DNA from: Brevundimonas intermedia
Lineage (GTDB): Bacteria; Pseudomonadota; Alphaproteobacteria; Caulobacterales; Caulobacteraceae
Reading direction: 5' to 3'
NCBI RefSeq assembly: GCF_027922165.1
Contig: NZ_BSFD01000011.1
Coordinates: forward strand, 537,936-601,935
DNA: 64,000 nucleotides
Shown: positions 46,909-54,195 of the stretch, one piece after another
Numbering within the stretch: the first letter of the stretch is position 1
Layout of the letters: every line of letters starts with the position of its first letter
The notes under the pieces: generated by a model
Told to the model about the DNA's origin: nothing
Seen by the model: the letters and a program-made list of their open reading frames with translations, nothing else
Database searches by the model: none
Made by a program: the position numbers and the translations under genes

Positions 46909-47556
46909 TTAGTGGCCGGGCGTTTTCACGCCGTCGGCGTCGGCCTGTTCGCGGCGGTCATAGACGTGATCCACGATGCCCCAAGCCTTAGCCTCTTCGG
47001 CCGACATGAAGTGATCCCGATCGAGGGTCTTTTCGACTTCCTCATAAGTCCGGCCGGTGTGATGGACGTAGATCTCGTTCAGACGACGCTTGGTGTAGCG
47101 AATATCGGCAGCGTGCAGTTCGATATCCGAAGCCTGGCCGCGGAAGCCGCCCGACGGCTGGTGCACCATGATGCGCGCGTTCGGTAGGGCGATGCGCTGG
47201 CCTGCGGCGCCGGCCGTCAGGATCAGCGAGCCGGCCGAGGCCGCCATGCCCATGACCACGGTCGAAACCGGGCTCTTGATGTACTGCATGGTGTCGTAGA
47301 TCGCGAGCGCCGAGGACACCTGTCCGCCGGGGCTGTTGATATACATGGAGATTTCCTTCTTGGGATTCTCCGATTCCAGGAACAGCAGCTGGGCGCAAAT
47401 GAGCGAGGCCATGCCGTCCTCGAACGGCCCCGTCAGGAAGATGATCCGCTCGCGCAGCAGGCGCGAGAAGATGTCGAAGGAGCGTTCGCCCCGGCTGGAC
47501 TGCTCGACCACCATCGGGACGAGGTTCATGTTCATCAGTTCGATCGGATCGCGCAT
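46909..47556 (-). CDS. clpP: ATP-dependent Clp protease proteolytic subunit ClpP
   Basis: 215 aa. Catalytic triad S107 (GMAASAGS), H132 (MVHQPSGG) and D181 (DRDHFMS). The INSPGG turn and the [13 protein letters not shown] segment are diagnostic. The start at 47556 gives MRDPIELMN; an internal ATG before NLVPMVVEQ is an alternative that fits some homologues. It partners ClpX. Two paralogous genes separate it from tig, which is usually adjacent. Confidence 0.97.
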   Translation of the reverse strand: MRDPIELMNMNLVPMVVEQSSRGERSFDIFSRLLRERIIFLTGPFEDGMASLICAQLLFLESENPKKEISMYINSPGGQVSSALAIYDTMQYIKSPVSTVVMGMAASAGSLILTAGAAGQRIALPNARIMVHQPSGGFRGQASDIELHAADIRYTKRRLNEIYVHHTGRTYEEVEKTLDRDHFMSAEEAKAWGIVDHVYDRREQADADGVKTPGH

Positions 47557-47646
47557 TCAGCCTTCTCGGGTGCAAGGTCCGGCGCCTGTCGCGCCGGTTC
47601 GCTCCAGCATATCGCGTCCAATGTGCCGCCGCGCAAGGCGTTGCTG

Positions 47647-48579
47647 CTAGTCCTCGCCCAGAGAGACGTCTTCGCTAGACCGCTGCCGCCGTCGTTCCGT
47701 CAAGGCGCGCGTCACTTCGGCGCGATGTCCGGCCACACTGTTGCGATTTAGGTCTGCGTCATAAACAGCATGCATATAGTCGATATCCCAGTCCGTCATC
47801 CCCTCTGGATAAAGGTCAGGCTCCTCGAAAACGTTCAGGACGGAAGGATGCGCCATCGGCGCTCGATAAGGGTCTATTTGGGTCAGCACCACCATGGCGA
47901 CGTAATCGGTCAAGGCCGCCATGGACGTCCTTGCCGTCTTGGACAGGTCAATCACCACGGTGACGGTTTCGATGTCATACCTCAGCGTCGGTCGTATCAA
48001 GCTAGGCGCTCGGACAGCCATCACCGGCGCGGAAGCGTCTGGCGAATTCAGGGAGCGGCCGCCCATGAGCACGCCTTCATCGATGCTGCGAGGATAGGTT
48101 ATGTGCCACCAACGGACAGGCGCGTCGGAGGTTCTAAATCGCTCGAGATCAAACAAATCCTTGCTGGAATGATCGACCCGATCACGGAAGCGACGACGAT
48201 CGGCGCGAATCAGACTGTCGGCCATACGCGCACCGTCTTCGGCGCCCACGATAAGGACGTTGGTCCGGCATCCCGGCCCGCCGACATCCAGCCCCACTTC
48301 TGCGGCGCGCCGACCAACACCGTCACTGACATACTGACCCCAGGGGGCCCGAAAATGGGCGACGCTGATACAGAGCGGCTTGGCCCAGCGACCTGGCAGC
48401 GTGCCTAGAGGCGGCCGATCGTCCACCGACCGCGCAAAGTCCCGCGCGGCGTCCTCAAGACGCCTTCCCGTCACCTCGATACTCTCGACCTCGGTGGCTT
48501 CGCGAGAAATCGTTCGATCCTGCCCAGAATCCTGCTGCTGTCCTGAGATGGCAAAAGCCGCTGCTATAACAAGCCACAT
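47647..48579 (-). CDS. Secreted protein of unknown function, paralogue A
   Basis: 310 aa. A short signal peptide (MWLVIAAAFAISG) is followed by IEVTGRRLEDAARDFARSV, PPLGTLPGRWAKPLCISVAHFRAPWG, a conserved acidic RRFRDRVDHSS segment, RWWHITYP, a hydrophobic strand (ETVTVVIDLSKT) and ALTDYVAMVVLTQIDP. It closely parallels the next gene upstream along its length. No metal-protease motif such as HExxH is present. Function unknown; both lie between tig and clpP, where related genomes usually have nothing or unrelated genes. Confidence 0.75.
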   Translation of the reverse strand: MWLVIAAAFAISGQQQDSGQDRTISREATEVESIEVTGRRLEDAARDFARSVDDRPPLGTLPGRWAKPLCISVAHFRAPWGQYVSDGVGRRAAEVGLDVGGPGCRTNVLIVGAEDGARMADSLIRADRRRFRDRVDHSSKDLFDLERFRTSDAPVRWWHITYPRSIDEGVLMGGRSLNSPDASAPVMAVRAPSLIRPTLRYDIETVTVVIDLSKTARTSMAALTDYVAMVVLTQIDPYRAPMAHPSVLNVFEEPDLYPEGMTDWDIDYMHAVYDADLNRNSVAGHRAEVTRALTERRRQRSSEDVSLGED

Positions 48580-48656
48580 TCCAACACCCCCTGGATCGTC
48601 CGCAGGGGATCATGCCATTAAATGTCCATGTCGCGCTTGATGAAAAATGGGCCTTT

Positions 48657-49601
48657 TCACTCGGGCGCTTTGTCGGAGTTTTCCGCAAACCGGGCCTGTC
48701 GCCGAGCGACAAGGGCGCGCGCGACCTCGGCCTGATGCCCTCGAACAGAATTGCGCGTGAGATCAGCGGCGTAGACGGCGTGAATATAGTCCACGTCCCA
48801 ATCCGTCATGGACGCGTAGCGGCCAGGTTCGTTGAACATATTCAAAACAGTGGATTGACCGTCGAAGCGCTCTCGCGGATCAATCTGCGCAAGGGTGACC
48901 AAGGCGATGTAATCCGCGAGCGCAGACATGGGTACGTCGCCGGTCTTCGATAGATCAACCACCACAGTAACCGTCTCGATGTCGTAGCGGATCGTCGGGG
49001 CGATCAGGCTTGGATTGCGCACCGCCATTTTTGGTGAAATCAGGCCTTGGTTCGTTTCGCCCCACGTCTCAATGCCACTAGCGCGACCGCCCATCACTTC
49101 GCCTTCCGCCAGTGTGCGTGGATAGGTCACTTGCCACCACCTCACAGCCGCATCCGACCGCCGGAAATGATTAAGATCGGACAAGTCATGACTGGAGTGA
49201 TCGACAGGCGGCCGGAACCTTCGGCGATCAAGCTTGACAATGGCGTCTGCCGTTTGCGCTCCATCACCCGAAGCGACAATGAGGACGTTTGGATGGCACC
49301 CAGGACCAGAGACGTCCAAGCCCACATCAATCGCGCGTCTCGTCAGGCCATCGACCATGAACCGTCCCCAAGGCGCGCGGAAGTTGGCTACGCTTATGCA
49401 AAGGGGCTTGGTCCATCGACCGGGCAAGGTTCCCAGCGGTGGTTCGACGTCCACCGTCCGCACAAAGTTTTGAGCGGCATCCTCGAGCCGGCTGCCGACG
49501 ACCTCAACGCTGTCGATATGCAAAGCCGCATTCGGATCAGCCGGGGTCTGCTCCTGCACGCTCACAACTGCAGCTAGCACTGCGGCAAATTTCGTCAGCA
49601 T
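48657..49601 (-). CDS. Secreted protein of unknown function, paralogue B
   Basis: 314 aa. It shares with the neighbouring paralogue the blocks VVGSRLEDAAQNFVRTV, PPLGTLPGRWTKPLCISVANFRAPWG, RRFRPPVDHSSHDL, VRWWQVTYPRTLAEGEVMGGR, TVVVDLSKTGDVPMSALADYIALVTLAQIDP and DWDVDYIHAVYAADL-NRNSVRGH. The start at 49601 begins the signal peptide (MLTKFAAVLAAVVS) and has GGGG/GAGG before it; the frame is open to 49631. The gap to the next gene is 77 bp, so both copies are probably one operon. Function unknown. Confidence 0.75.
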   Translation of the reverse strand: MLTKFAAVLAAVVSVQEQTPADPNAALHIDSVEVVGSRLEDAAQNFVRTVDVEPPLGTLPGRWTKPLCISVANFRAPWGRFMVDGLTRRAIDVGLDVSGPGCHPNVLIVASGDGAQTADAIVKLDRRRFRPPVDHSSHDLSDLNHFRRSDAAVRWWQVTYPRTLAEGEVMGGRASGIETWGETNQGLISPKMAVRNPSLIAPTIRYDIETVTVVVDLSKTGDVPMSALADYIALVTLAQIDPRERFDGQSTVLNMFNEPGRYASMTDWDVDYIHAVYAADLTRNSVRGHQAEVARALVARRQARFAENSDKAPE

Positions 49602-49664
49602 GACCTCAACCCCTTTCTTGCTCTCCGACAATCATAAGGGGGCGCAACCCGTCGTTCGGTCAAC

Positions 49665-49691
49665 AAAAAAGGGCGCTCCGACGGAGCGCCC
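49665..49691 (-). terminator. Intrinsic terminator of tig
   Basis: A 9-bp perfect stem (49671-49679 with 49683-49691, 3-nt loop) followed on the minus strand by six Ts. It lies 27 bp after the tig stop, so the secreted-protein genes downstream need their own promoter. Confidence 0.88.
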
Positions 49692-49717
49692 CTATCTTGC
49701 GGTAAAGACGAAAGCGA

Positions 49718-51061
49718 TCAGGCCTCTTCGTCTTCCTTCAGAAGCTCTTCCTTGGTGATCGGGGTGTCGGTCACCTCGGCCAGGCCGACGATCAGGTCGA
49801 CGACCTTCTCCTCATAGATCGGCGCGCGCATCTGGGCGGCGGCGTTGGGGTTCTGGCGGTAGAAGTTCAGGACGGCCTGTTCCTGGCCCGGATAGTTGCG
49901 GGCTTCCTGCAGCAGGGCGGCGTTCAGCTCCTGGTCGGTGACCTGGACGTTGTTGGCGCGGCCGATCTCGGCCAGGACCAGACCCAGGCGCACGCGGCGC
50001 TCGGCGATCTTGCGGTATTCGGCCTTCAGGTCCTCGTCGGACTTGGCGGCATCCTCTTCCGGCAGGCGGCCGGCGGCCTTGTCGGCCTCGACCTGTTGCC
50101 AGATGCCGTCAAACTCGGCCTCGACCATCTTCGGCGGCAGCGGGAAGTCATGGGCCGTGTCCAGCTGGTCCAGCAGGGCGCGCTTCAGCTTGAAGCGGGC
50201 GGCGCCGGCGTATTGCTGGTTCAGGTTCTGGCTCAGCAGTTCCTTGAGCTTGTCCAGAGATTCCAGACCGATGCGCTTGGCGAAGTCCTCGTCGACCTTG
50301 GCTTCGACCTCGGCCTTGATGGCCTTCACCTTGACGTCGAAGGTGGCCAGTTTGCCGGCCAGATGGGCGGCCTGATAGTTCTCGGGGAAGGTGACCTCGA
50401 TGGTCTTTTCTTCACCGACCTTGGCGCCGGTCAGCTGCTCTTCGAAGCCGGGGATGAAACGGCCTGAGCCGATCACCAGGTCCGCGTCCTCGGCGGCGCC
50501 GCCGTCGAAGGGCTCGCCGTCCAGCTTGCCCAGGAAGTCGATAGTCAGTTGGTCGCCCTCGGCGGCCTTGACGGTCTTGCCCTTCTTGTCCTCGTAGGAC
50601 TTGGCCTGGCCGGCCAGCTCCGCCAGGGCTTCGTCCAGATCGGCGTCCGAGGCTTCGTAGGTCGGGCGGTCCAGCTTCAGGGTCTTGGGGTCGACCGGGG
50701 TGAAGTCCGGCATGATCTCCAGCGACATCTCATAGGCAAGGTCTTCCTGACCGGCGATGACCTTGTCCATGTCGGAAGTCAGCTTCATCTCGGCCGGGGC
50801 GGCCGGACGGACCTTGGCCTCGTCCAGGGCCTTCTGGCTGGTCTCGTTCAGTTCGGCGTTGATGATCTCGCCCATGAACTCGCGGCCGAATGTCTTCTTG
50901 ACGTGGGCGACCGGCACCTTGCCCGGACGGAAGCCCTTGAGCTTCACCTGGGGGGCGACTTCCTTGACGCGGGCTTCGAGCTTCTCGTTCAGCTCCGCGA
51001 CGGGAATGGTGACCGCGAACACGCGGCTGAGGCCTTCGTTCGACTTTTCGACGACTTGCAT
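49718..51061 (-). CDS. tig: Trigger factor (ribosome-associated chaperone)
   Basis: 447 aa. N-terminal ribosome-binding signature GFRPGKVP, central FKBP-type peptidyl-prolyl isomerase domain (GDQLTIDFLGKLDGEPFDGG, FIPGFEEQLTGAKVGEEKTIEVTFPE), C-terminal helical chaperone arms and an acidic tail (KEELLKEDEEA). The ATG at 51061 begins MQVVEKSNEGLSR, the normal start; upstream residues from 51091 are unconserved. It helps nascent chains to fold. Confidence 0.96.
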   Translation of the reverse strand: MQVVEKSNEGLSRVFAVTIPVAELNEKLEARVKEVAPQVKLKGFRPGKVPVAHVKKTFGREFMGEIINAELNETSQKALDEAKVRPAAPAEMKLTSDMDKVIAGQEDLAYEMSLEIMPDFTPVDPKTLKLDRPTYEASDADLDEALAELAGQAKSYEDKKGKTVKAAEGDQLTIDFLGKLDGEPFDGGAAEDADLVIGSGRFIPGFEEQLTGAKVGEEKTIEVTFPENYQAAHLAGKLATFDVKVKAIKAEVEAKVDEDFAKRIGLESLDKLKELLSQNLNQQYAGAARFKLKRALLDQLDTAHDFPLPPKMVEAEFDGIWQQVEADKAAGRLPEEDAAKSDEDLKAEYRKIAERRVRLGLVLAEIGRANNVQVTDQELNAALLQEARNYPGQEQAVLNFYRQNPNAAAQMRAPIYEEKVVDLIVGLAEVTDTPITKEELLKEDEEA

Positions 51062-51253
51062 GGTCGGGATTTCTGACGCTCTGGGGCGCATGGACCGTCG
51101 AGACGGCCGGCGCGGAATGGATAAAGCAAGAAGGCCGCCCCGTTAGGAGCGGCGCCTCGAAGCCCGCCCTTATGTCGAGAAGGGCTCCAAAGGTCAACGC
51201 GAGCGTGGCCTCGGACAGTGGTTTCACGCCGCATCGGGGGTTATGTTGGCCGA

Positions 51254-51955
51254 ATGAGCCAGCCCGCCTCCCCCATCGGCGTCTTCGTCACGCCCGTTAC
51301 GCCGCTTCAGCAGAACTGCACCACCGTTTGGTGCACCGCCACGAACAAGGCGGCGGTAATTGATCCGGGCGGCTCGGTGGATGCGGTTTTGGGCGAGGTG
51401 GCGCGGCGCGGCCTGACCCTGGACCAGATCTGGATCACACACGGCCACCTGGATCACGCAGGAGGCGCGGCGGAAATGCAGGAAAAGACCGGGGTCCAGA
51501 TCACCGGGCCGCAGAAGGCCGATCAGTTCTGGATTGACCGGATCGTTGAAAGCGGTCGGATGTACGGCCTGCCGGACGCCCGCCCCTTCACCCCCGACCG
51601 CTGGCTGGAAGACGGCGATAGGGTCAGTCTGGGCGAAACGACCTGGGAGGTGCGCCACTGCCCCGGCCACACGCCGGGCCATGTGATCTTCTTCAATCGC
51701 GCGGCGCGATTCGCCCAGGTCGGGGATGTGTTGTTCAAGGGATCAGTGGGCCGGACCGACTTCCCGATGAGCGATCCGCCCGCCCTGATCCGCGCCGTGG
51801 TGGAGAAGTTGTGGCCGCTGGGCGAAGACGTCACCTTCGTGCCGGGCCACGGGCCGATCTCGACCTTCGGCGAAGAGCGGCGGACCAATCCGTTCGTGTC
51901 GGACGCGGCGCTGCGGAGTGCGCCGATCCAGAGGGAGCCGGTAGGGCCGGCTTAG
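51254..51955 (+). CDS. Metallo-beta-lactamase-fold hydrolase (glyoxalase II-like)
   Basis: 233 aa. Metal-binding motifs are THGHLDHAGG, HCPGHTPGH, VGDVLFKGSVGRTDFP with the bridging aspartate, and FVPGHGP. The QNCTTVWCTAT entry and the GSVGRTDFP motif place it with YcbL-type thioesterases that resemble glyoxalase II but lack the glutathione-binding domain. The substrate is not established. The start at 51254 (MSQPASPIGVFVTPV) was preferred to an upstream in-frame start at 51218. It stands alone, convergent with the DUF883-like gene. Confidence 0.88.
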   Translation: MSQPASPIGVFVTPVTPLQQNCTTVWCTATNKAAVIDPGGSVDAVLGEVARRGLTLDQIWITHGHLDHAGGAAEMQEKTGVQITGPQKADQFWIDRIVESGRMYGLPDARPFTPDRWLEDGDRVSLGETTWEVRHCPGHTPGHVIFFNRAARFAQVGDVLFKGSVGRTDFPMSDPPALIRAVVEKLWPLGEDVTFVPGHGPISTFGEERRTNPFVSDAALRSAPIQREPVGPA

Positions 51956-51956
51956 A

Positions 51957-52138
51957 TTGCTTTCTTCTCCCCTTGCGGGAGGAGGTCGCCCGAAGGGCCG
52001 GATGAGGGGGGCCGACGGTGGGCCAACTCGCACCACCTTGCCGCTCACCCTTTGGCTGCTTCGCGCCGCCCTTCGGGTCGCGCCACAACGACGGCTTCGC
52101 CGCCGTGCGCTCAAGCCCTCTCCCGGCGGGAGAGGGTG
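51957..52138. repeat. Intergenic palindromic repeat element
   Basis: The 180-bp convergent gap consists of nested inverted repeats: CTCCCC-ttgc-GGGAG at the left end, GGTCGCCCGAAGGGCC, an ACGGCTTCGCCGCCGT-like hairpin, and CCCTCTCCC-ggc-GGGAGAGGG (52116-52136) at the right. This layout matches dispersed palindromic repeats common in alphaproteobacterial genomes. It may also end transcription from both sides. No coding potential. Confidence 0.65.
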
Positions 52139-52139
52139 T

Positions 52140-52433
52140 CTATCGGCGCAGCAGCATGCCGATGATCACACCGACGCCCAAGGCGTAGAGGGTGGTCTTC
52201 ATCGGTTCGTCACGGATGCCGTCGCGGGCGGTTTCGACGCGGCCGATCACCTTGCTGCGGATCAGTTCGGCGTCCTCGCGCAGGGCTTGTCGGATGGAGG
52301 TCGTGTTTTCGAAGCTGCGAGGCTCGCTCTCGGCGAGGATGGCGTCGGCCTGACGGTCCAAGCGCTGGGTCAGGGTGTCGTCTTCCAAGACGATGTCGTC
52401 GGGCGATGCGGGGGCGATGGGTGTCTGGGTCAT
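52140..52433 (-). CDS. DUF883/ElaB-YqjD-like membrane-anchored small protein
   Basis: 97 aa. A hydrophilic helical N-terminus (SIRQALREDAELIRSKVIGRVETARDGI) and a C-terminal membrane anchor (TTLYALGVGVIIGMLLRR, with the double-arginine end) match the layout of DUF883 proteins, some of which tether ribosomes to the membrane in stationary phase. The ATG at 52433 has GGAG 6 nt upstream. It diverges from two small plus-strand genes. Confidence 0.65.
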   Translation of the reverse strand: MTQTPIAPASPDDIVLEDDTLTQRLDRQADAILAESEPRSFENTTSIRQALREDAELIRSKVIGRVETARDGIRDEPMKTTLYALGVGVIIGMLLRR

Positions 52434-52544
52434 GATGATCTCCGAGGGTTCCGACACTGAACCGGCCCGCCACGATCCAGTTCCAGCCTAGGCTCGTGAA
52501 CATTGCGGGTCGGGTGGCGTTCTTCAAAGCCAAGGAGAATGTTC

Positions 52545-52709
52545 ATGACCTATGTCGAACCCACGCCCCCAGGAAACCCGCAACCCGAGATCCAGCCCGA
52601 GCCTACGCCCCAGCCCGAAATCGATCCATCCGACACGCCGGACGAAATGCCGCCGATGGAACCCGGCGGTGGCGGCGAAGGTGATTCCCGACCCTACGGA
52701 GCCGTTTAA
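52545..52709 (+). CDS. 54-aa Pro/Glu-rich small protein
   Basis: Nearly half the residues are Pro or Glu, with repeats of the type PQPEIQPEPTPQPEIDP, ending in a Gly-rich GGGGEG and YGAV. AAGGAG lies 6 nt before the ATG. The low-complexity sequence suggests a disordered protein. Function unknown. Confidence 0.6.
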   Translation: MTYVEPTPPGNPQPEIQPEPTPQPEIDPSDTPDEMPPMEPGGGGEGDSRPYGAV

Positions 52710-52826
52710 AGTCAAACCACAATGACGTTCAGAGGCGGGACAGTAAAACGGAGTTCCGCACGGAACCGTCACCGAGTCACAGGGTTCACATCGGCAAGCG
52801 CAACGGCAGCACTGAAAGGAACACCG

Positions 52827-53048
52827 ATGGACAGCCAACCGACGCGACCCTCCGGCGTTTCCAAGCGAGGCTTCGCCTCCATGGATCCCGAACGTCAACG
52901 CGAGATCGCGCGCAAGGGGGGCGCCAGCGTCCCCAGCGAAAAGAGAAGCTTCTCGCAAGACCGCAGCCTGGCGGCCCAGGCCGGACGCAAGGGCGGCGAG
53001 GCCTCTCACGGCCCCAAGAAGGACGCCGCTTCGGACGAAGCTGAATAG
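52827..53048 (+). CDS. KGG-repeat stress-response protein (YciG-like)
   Basis: 73 aa. It has two KGG motifs: GFASMDPERQREIARKGGASV and AGRKGGEASHG, the signature of general stress proteins of the YciG/KGG family. It is hydrophilic with no signal. In Enterobacteria the family is induced by stress or in stationary phase; the molecular role is unclear. A terminator follows the stop. Confidence 0.85.
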   Translation: MDSQPTRPSGVSKRGFASMDPERQREIARKGGASVPSEKRSFSQDRSLAAQAGRKGGEASHGPKKDAASDEAE

Positions 53049-53072
53049 ACGTCCACACAGAGAGTCCAAAAA

Positions 53073-53103
53073 GGGCGGAGCATTCAGTGCTCCGCCCTTC
53101 TTC
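53073..53103. terminator. Intrinsic terminator between KGG gene and map
   Basis: Perfect 10-bp stem (53073-53082 with 53088-53097, 5-nt loop), A run before it and TTCTTCT after it. It lies between the convergent KGG and map genes and probably serves both. Confidence 0.82.
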
Positions 53104-53128
53104 TATGACAAGCCTCTGGGAGGCCTGT

Positions 53129-53899
53129 TCAGGCCGCCGTTCGAATTTCGTCAGGACGTAAAGTCAGCACCTGAACCCCGTCTTTCGTCACAGCCACCGT
53201 ATGCTCGAACTGGGCGGACAATCCGGCGTCGGCCGTAACAACCGTCCATCCGTCCACCTCGGTCTTCACCGTACGGCGTCCTTGGTTGAGCATGGGTTCG
53301 ATGGTGAAGACCATGCCTTCGCGCATGGTCACGCCGGTTCCAGGCTTGCCGAAATGTAAGACCTGGGGCGGCTCGTGCATCTCGCGCCCGATGCCGTGAC
53401 CGCAATAGTCCCGGACGACCGAGTATCCAAAACGCTTGGCGTGACGTTCGATGGCGAAACCGATGTCGCCCAAGGCGGCGCCCGGCCGGACCACCTGAAT
53501 CCCCTTCCACATCGCGGCATAGGTGGCCGCGACCAGCCTTCGGGCGGCCGGAGATACGTCCCCGACCAGGTAGGTCTTGCTGGAGTCGGCGATATAACCG
53601 TTTTTCTCCAGCGTGATGTCGAAGTTGACGATGTCGCCGTCCCGCAGGATTTCGTCCTTGGACGGGACGCCGTGGCAGACGACCTGATTTCTTGAGCTGT
53701 TCAAGGCGAAGCCATAGCCATACTGGCCCTTGCTGGCCGGGCGGGCGCCGAGTTGGTCGACGATGAAAGCCTCGACCAGATCATTGATCTCAAGCGTGGT
53801 CATGCCGATCAGCGGCAACTCGTCCAGCCGCGTGAAAACGGAGGCGAGCAGCCGTCCCGACTCGGCCAACAACGCGACCTCGGCCGGGGTCTTGGTCAT
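53129..53899 (-). CDS. map: Methionine aminopeptidase, type I
   Basis: 256 aa. All metal and catalytic residues appear: H76 (VCHGVP), D94 (NFDIT), D105 (ADSSKTY), H168 (CGHGIG), E201 (TIEPM) and E232 (QFEHT). It should therefore be active in removing N-terminal methionine from nascent proteins. Its ATG overlaps the stop of a ParD-like antitoxin gene (ATGA), an unusual partner for a housekeeping enzyme; it may be a second MetAP copy, which this window cannot show. There is no ribosome-binding N-terminal extension. Confidence 0.92.
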   Translation of the reverse strand: MTKTPAEVALLAESGRLLASVFTRLDELPLIGMTTLEINDLVEAFIVDQLGARPASKGQYGYGFALNSSRNQVVCHGVPSKDEILRDGDIVNFDITLEKNGYIADSSKTYLVGDVSPAARRLVAATYAAMWKGIQVVRPGAALGDIGFAIERHAKRFGYSVVRDYCGHGIGREMHEPPQVLHFGKPGTGVTMREGMVFTIEPMLNQGRRTVKTEVDGWTVVTADAGLSAQFEHTVAVTKDGVQVLTLRPDEIRTAA

Positions 53900-54105
53900 G
53901 CCGCGCCTGCGAGCTCAGCCGCCTCGACGCCTGCAGACCTCAGTTCCCGCGCGACCAAATCCTGGAAGCTGAGGCTCGGGTTCAACTCGCACAGCATGCC
54001 GATCTTGATCCAGAACGCCGCCTGGCCGTTGACCGAGCGAAAAGACGCCTTGCTGGCGCGGCGGAGCTGTTCATGCAGCTCATCCTCGATATTGACGATA
54101 CCCAC
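53896..54105 (-). CDS. ParD-like antitoxin-family protein
   Basis: 69 aa. VNIEDELHEQLRRASKASFRSV followed by NGQAAFWIKIGMLCELNPSLSFQDLV has the ribbon-helix-helix layout of the ParD-like family (strand, helix, then a FWIKIG helix). The GTG at 54105 gives MGIVNIEDEL, the usual start, with GAGG 4 nt upstream; an ATG at 54162 is in frame but crosses the operator candidate. No ParE/RelE toxin follows; instead the stop overlaps a methionine aminopeptidase. It may autoregulate through the palindrome just upstream. Confidence 0.78.
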   Translation of the reverse strand: MGIVNIEDELHEQLRRASKASFRSVNGQAAFWIKIGMLCELNPSLSFQDLVARELRSAGVEAAELAGAA

Positions 54106-54120
54106 AACGCCTCGCTGGAC

Positions 54121-54146
54121 TATATGATTTGCATGCGTTTCATATA
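54121..54146. promoter_or_regulatory. Interrupted palindrome upstream of the ParD-like/map pair (operator candidate)
   Basis: TATATGA (54121-54127) and TCATATA (54140-54146) are perfect 7-bp inverted arms around a central GCATGC. The centre lies about 28 bp before the GTG start. On the minus strand TATAGT (54124-54119) inside it could be a -10 element. This arrangement fits autorepression by a ribbon-helix-helix antitoxin. Confidence 0.6.
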
Positions 54147-54195
54147 TTCCACCTCCGCGCACGGCAAGGCCGGCTCGGGGATTGAGGCGGGAGTT

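Noticed and set aside
53896..54162. ATG at 54162 as start of the ParD-like protein
   Set aside because: The first 19 residues would be encoded across the palindromic operator candidate and are unlike the family; GTG at 54105 gives MGIVNIEDEL with GAGG upstream. It remains a possibility.
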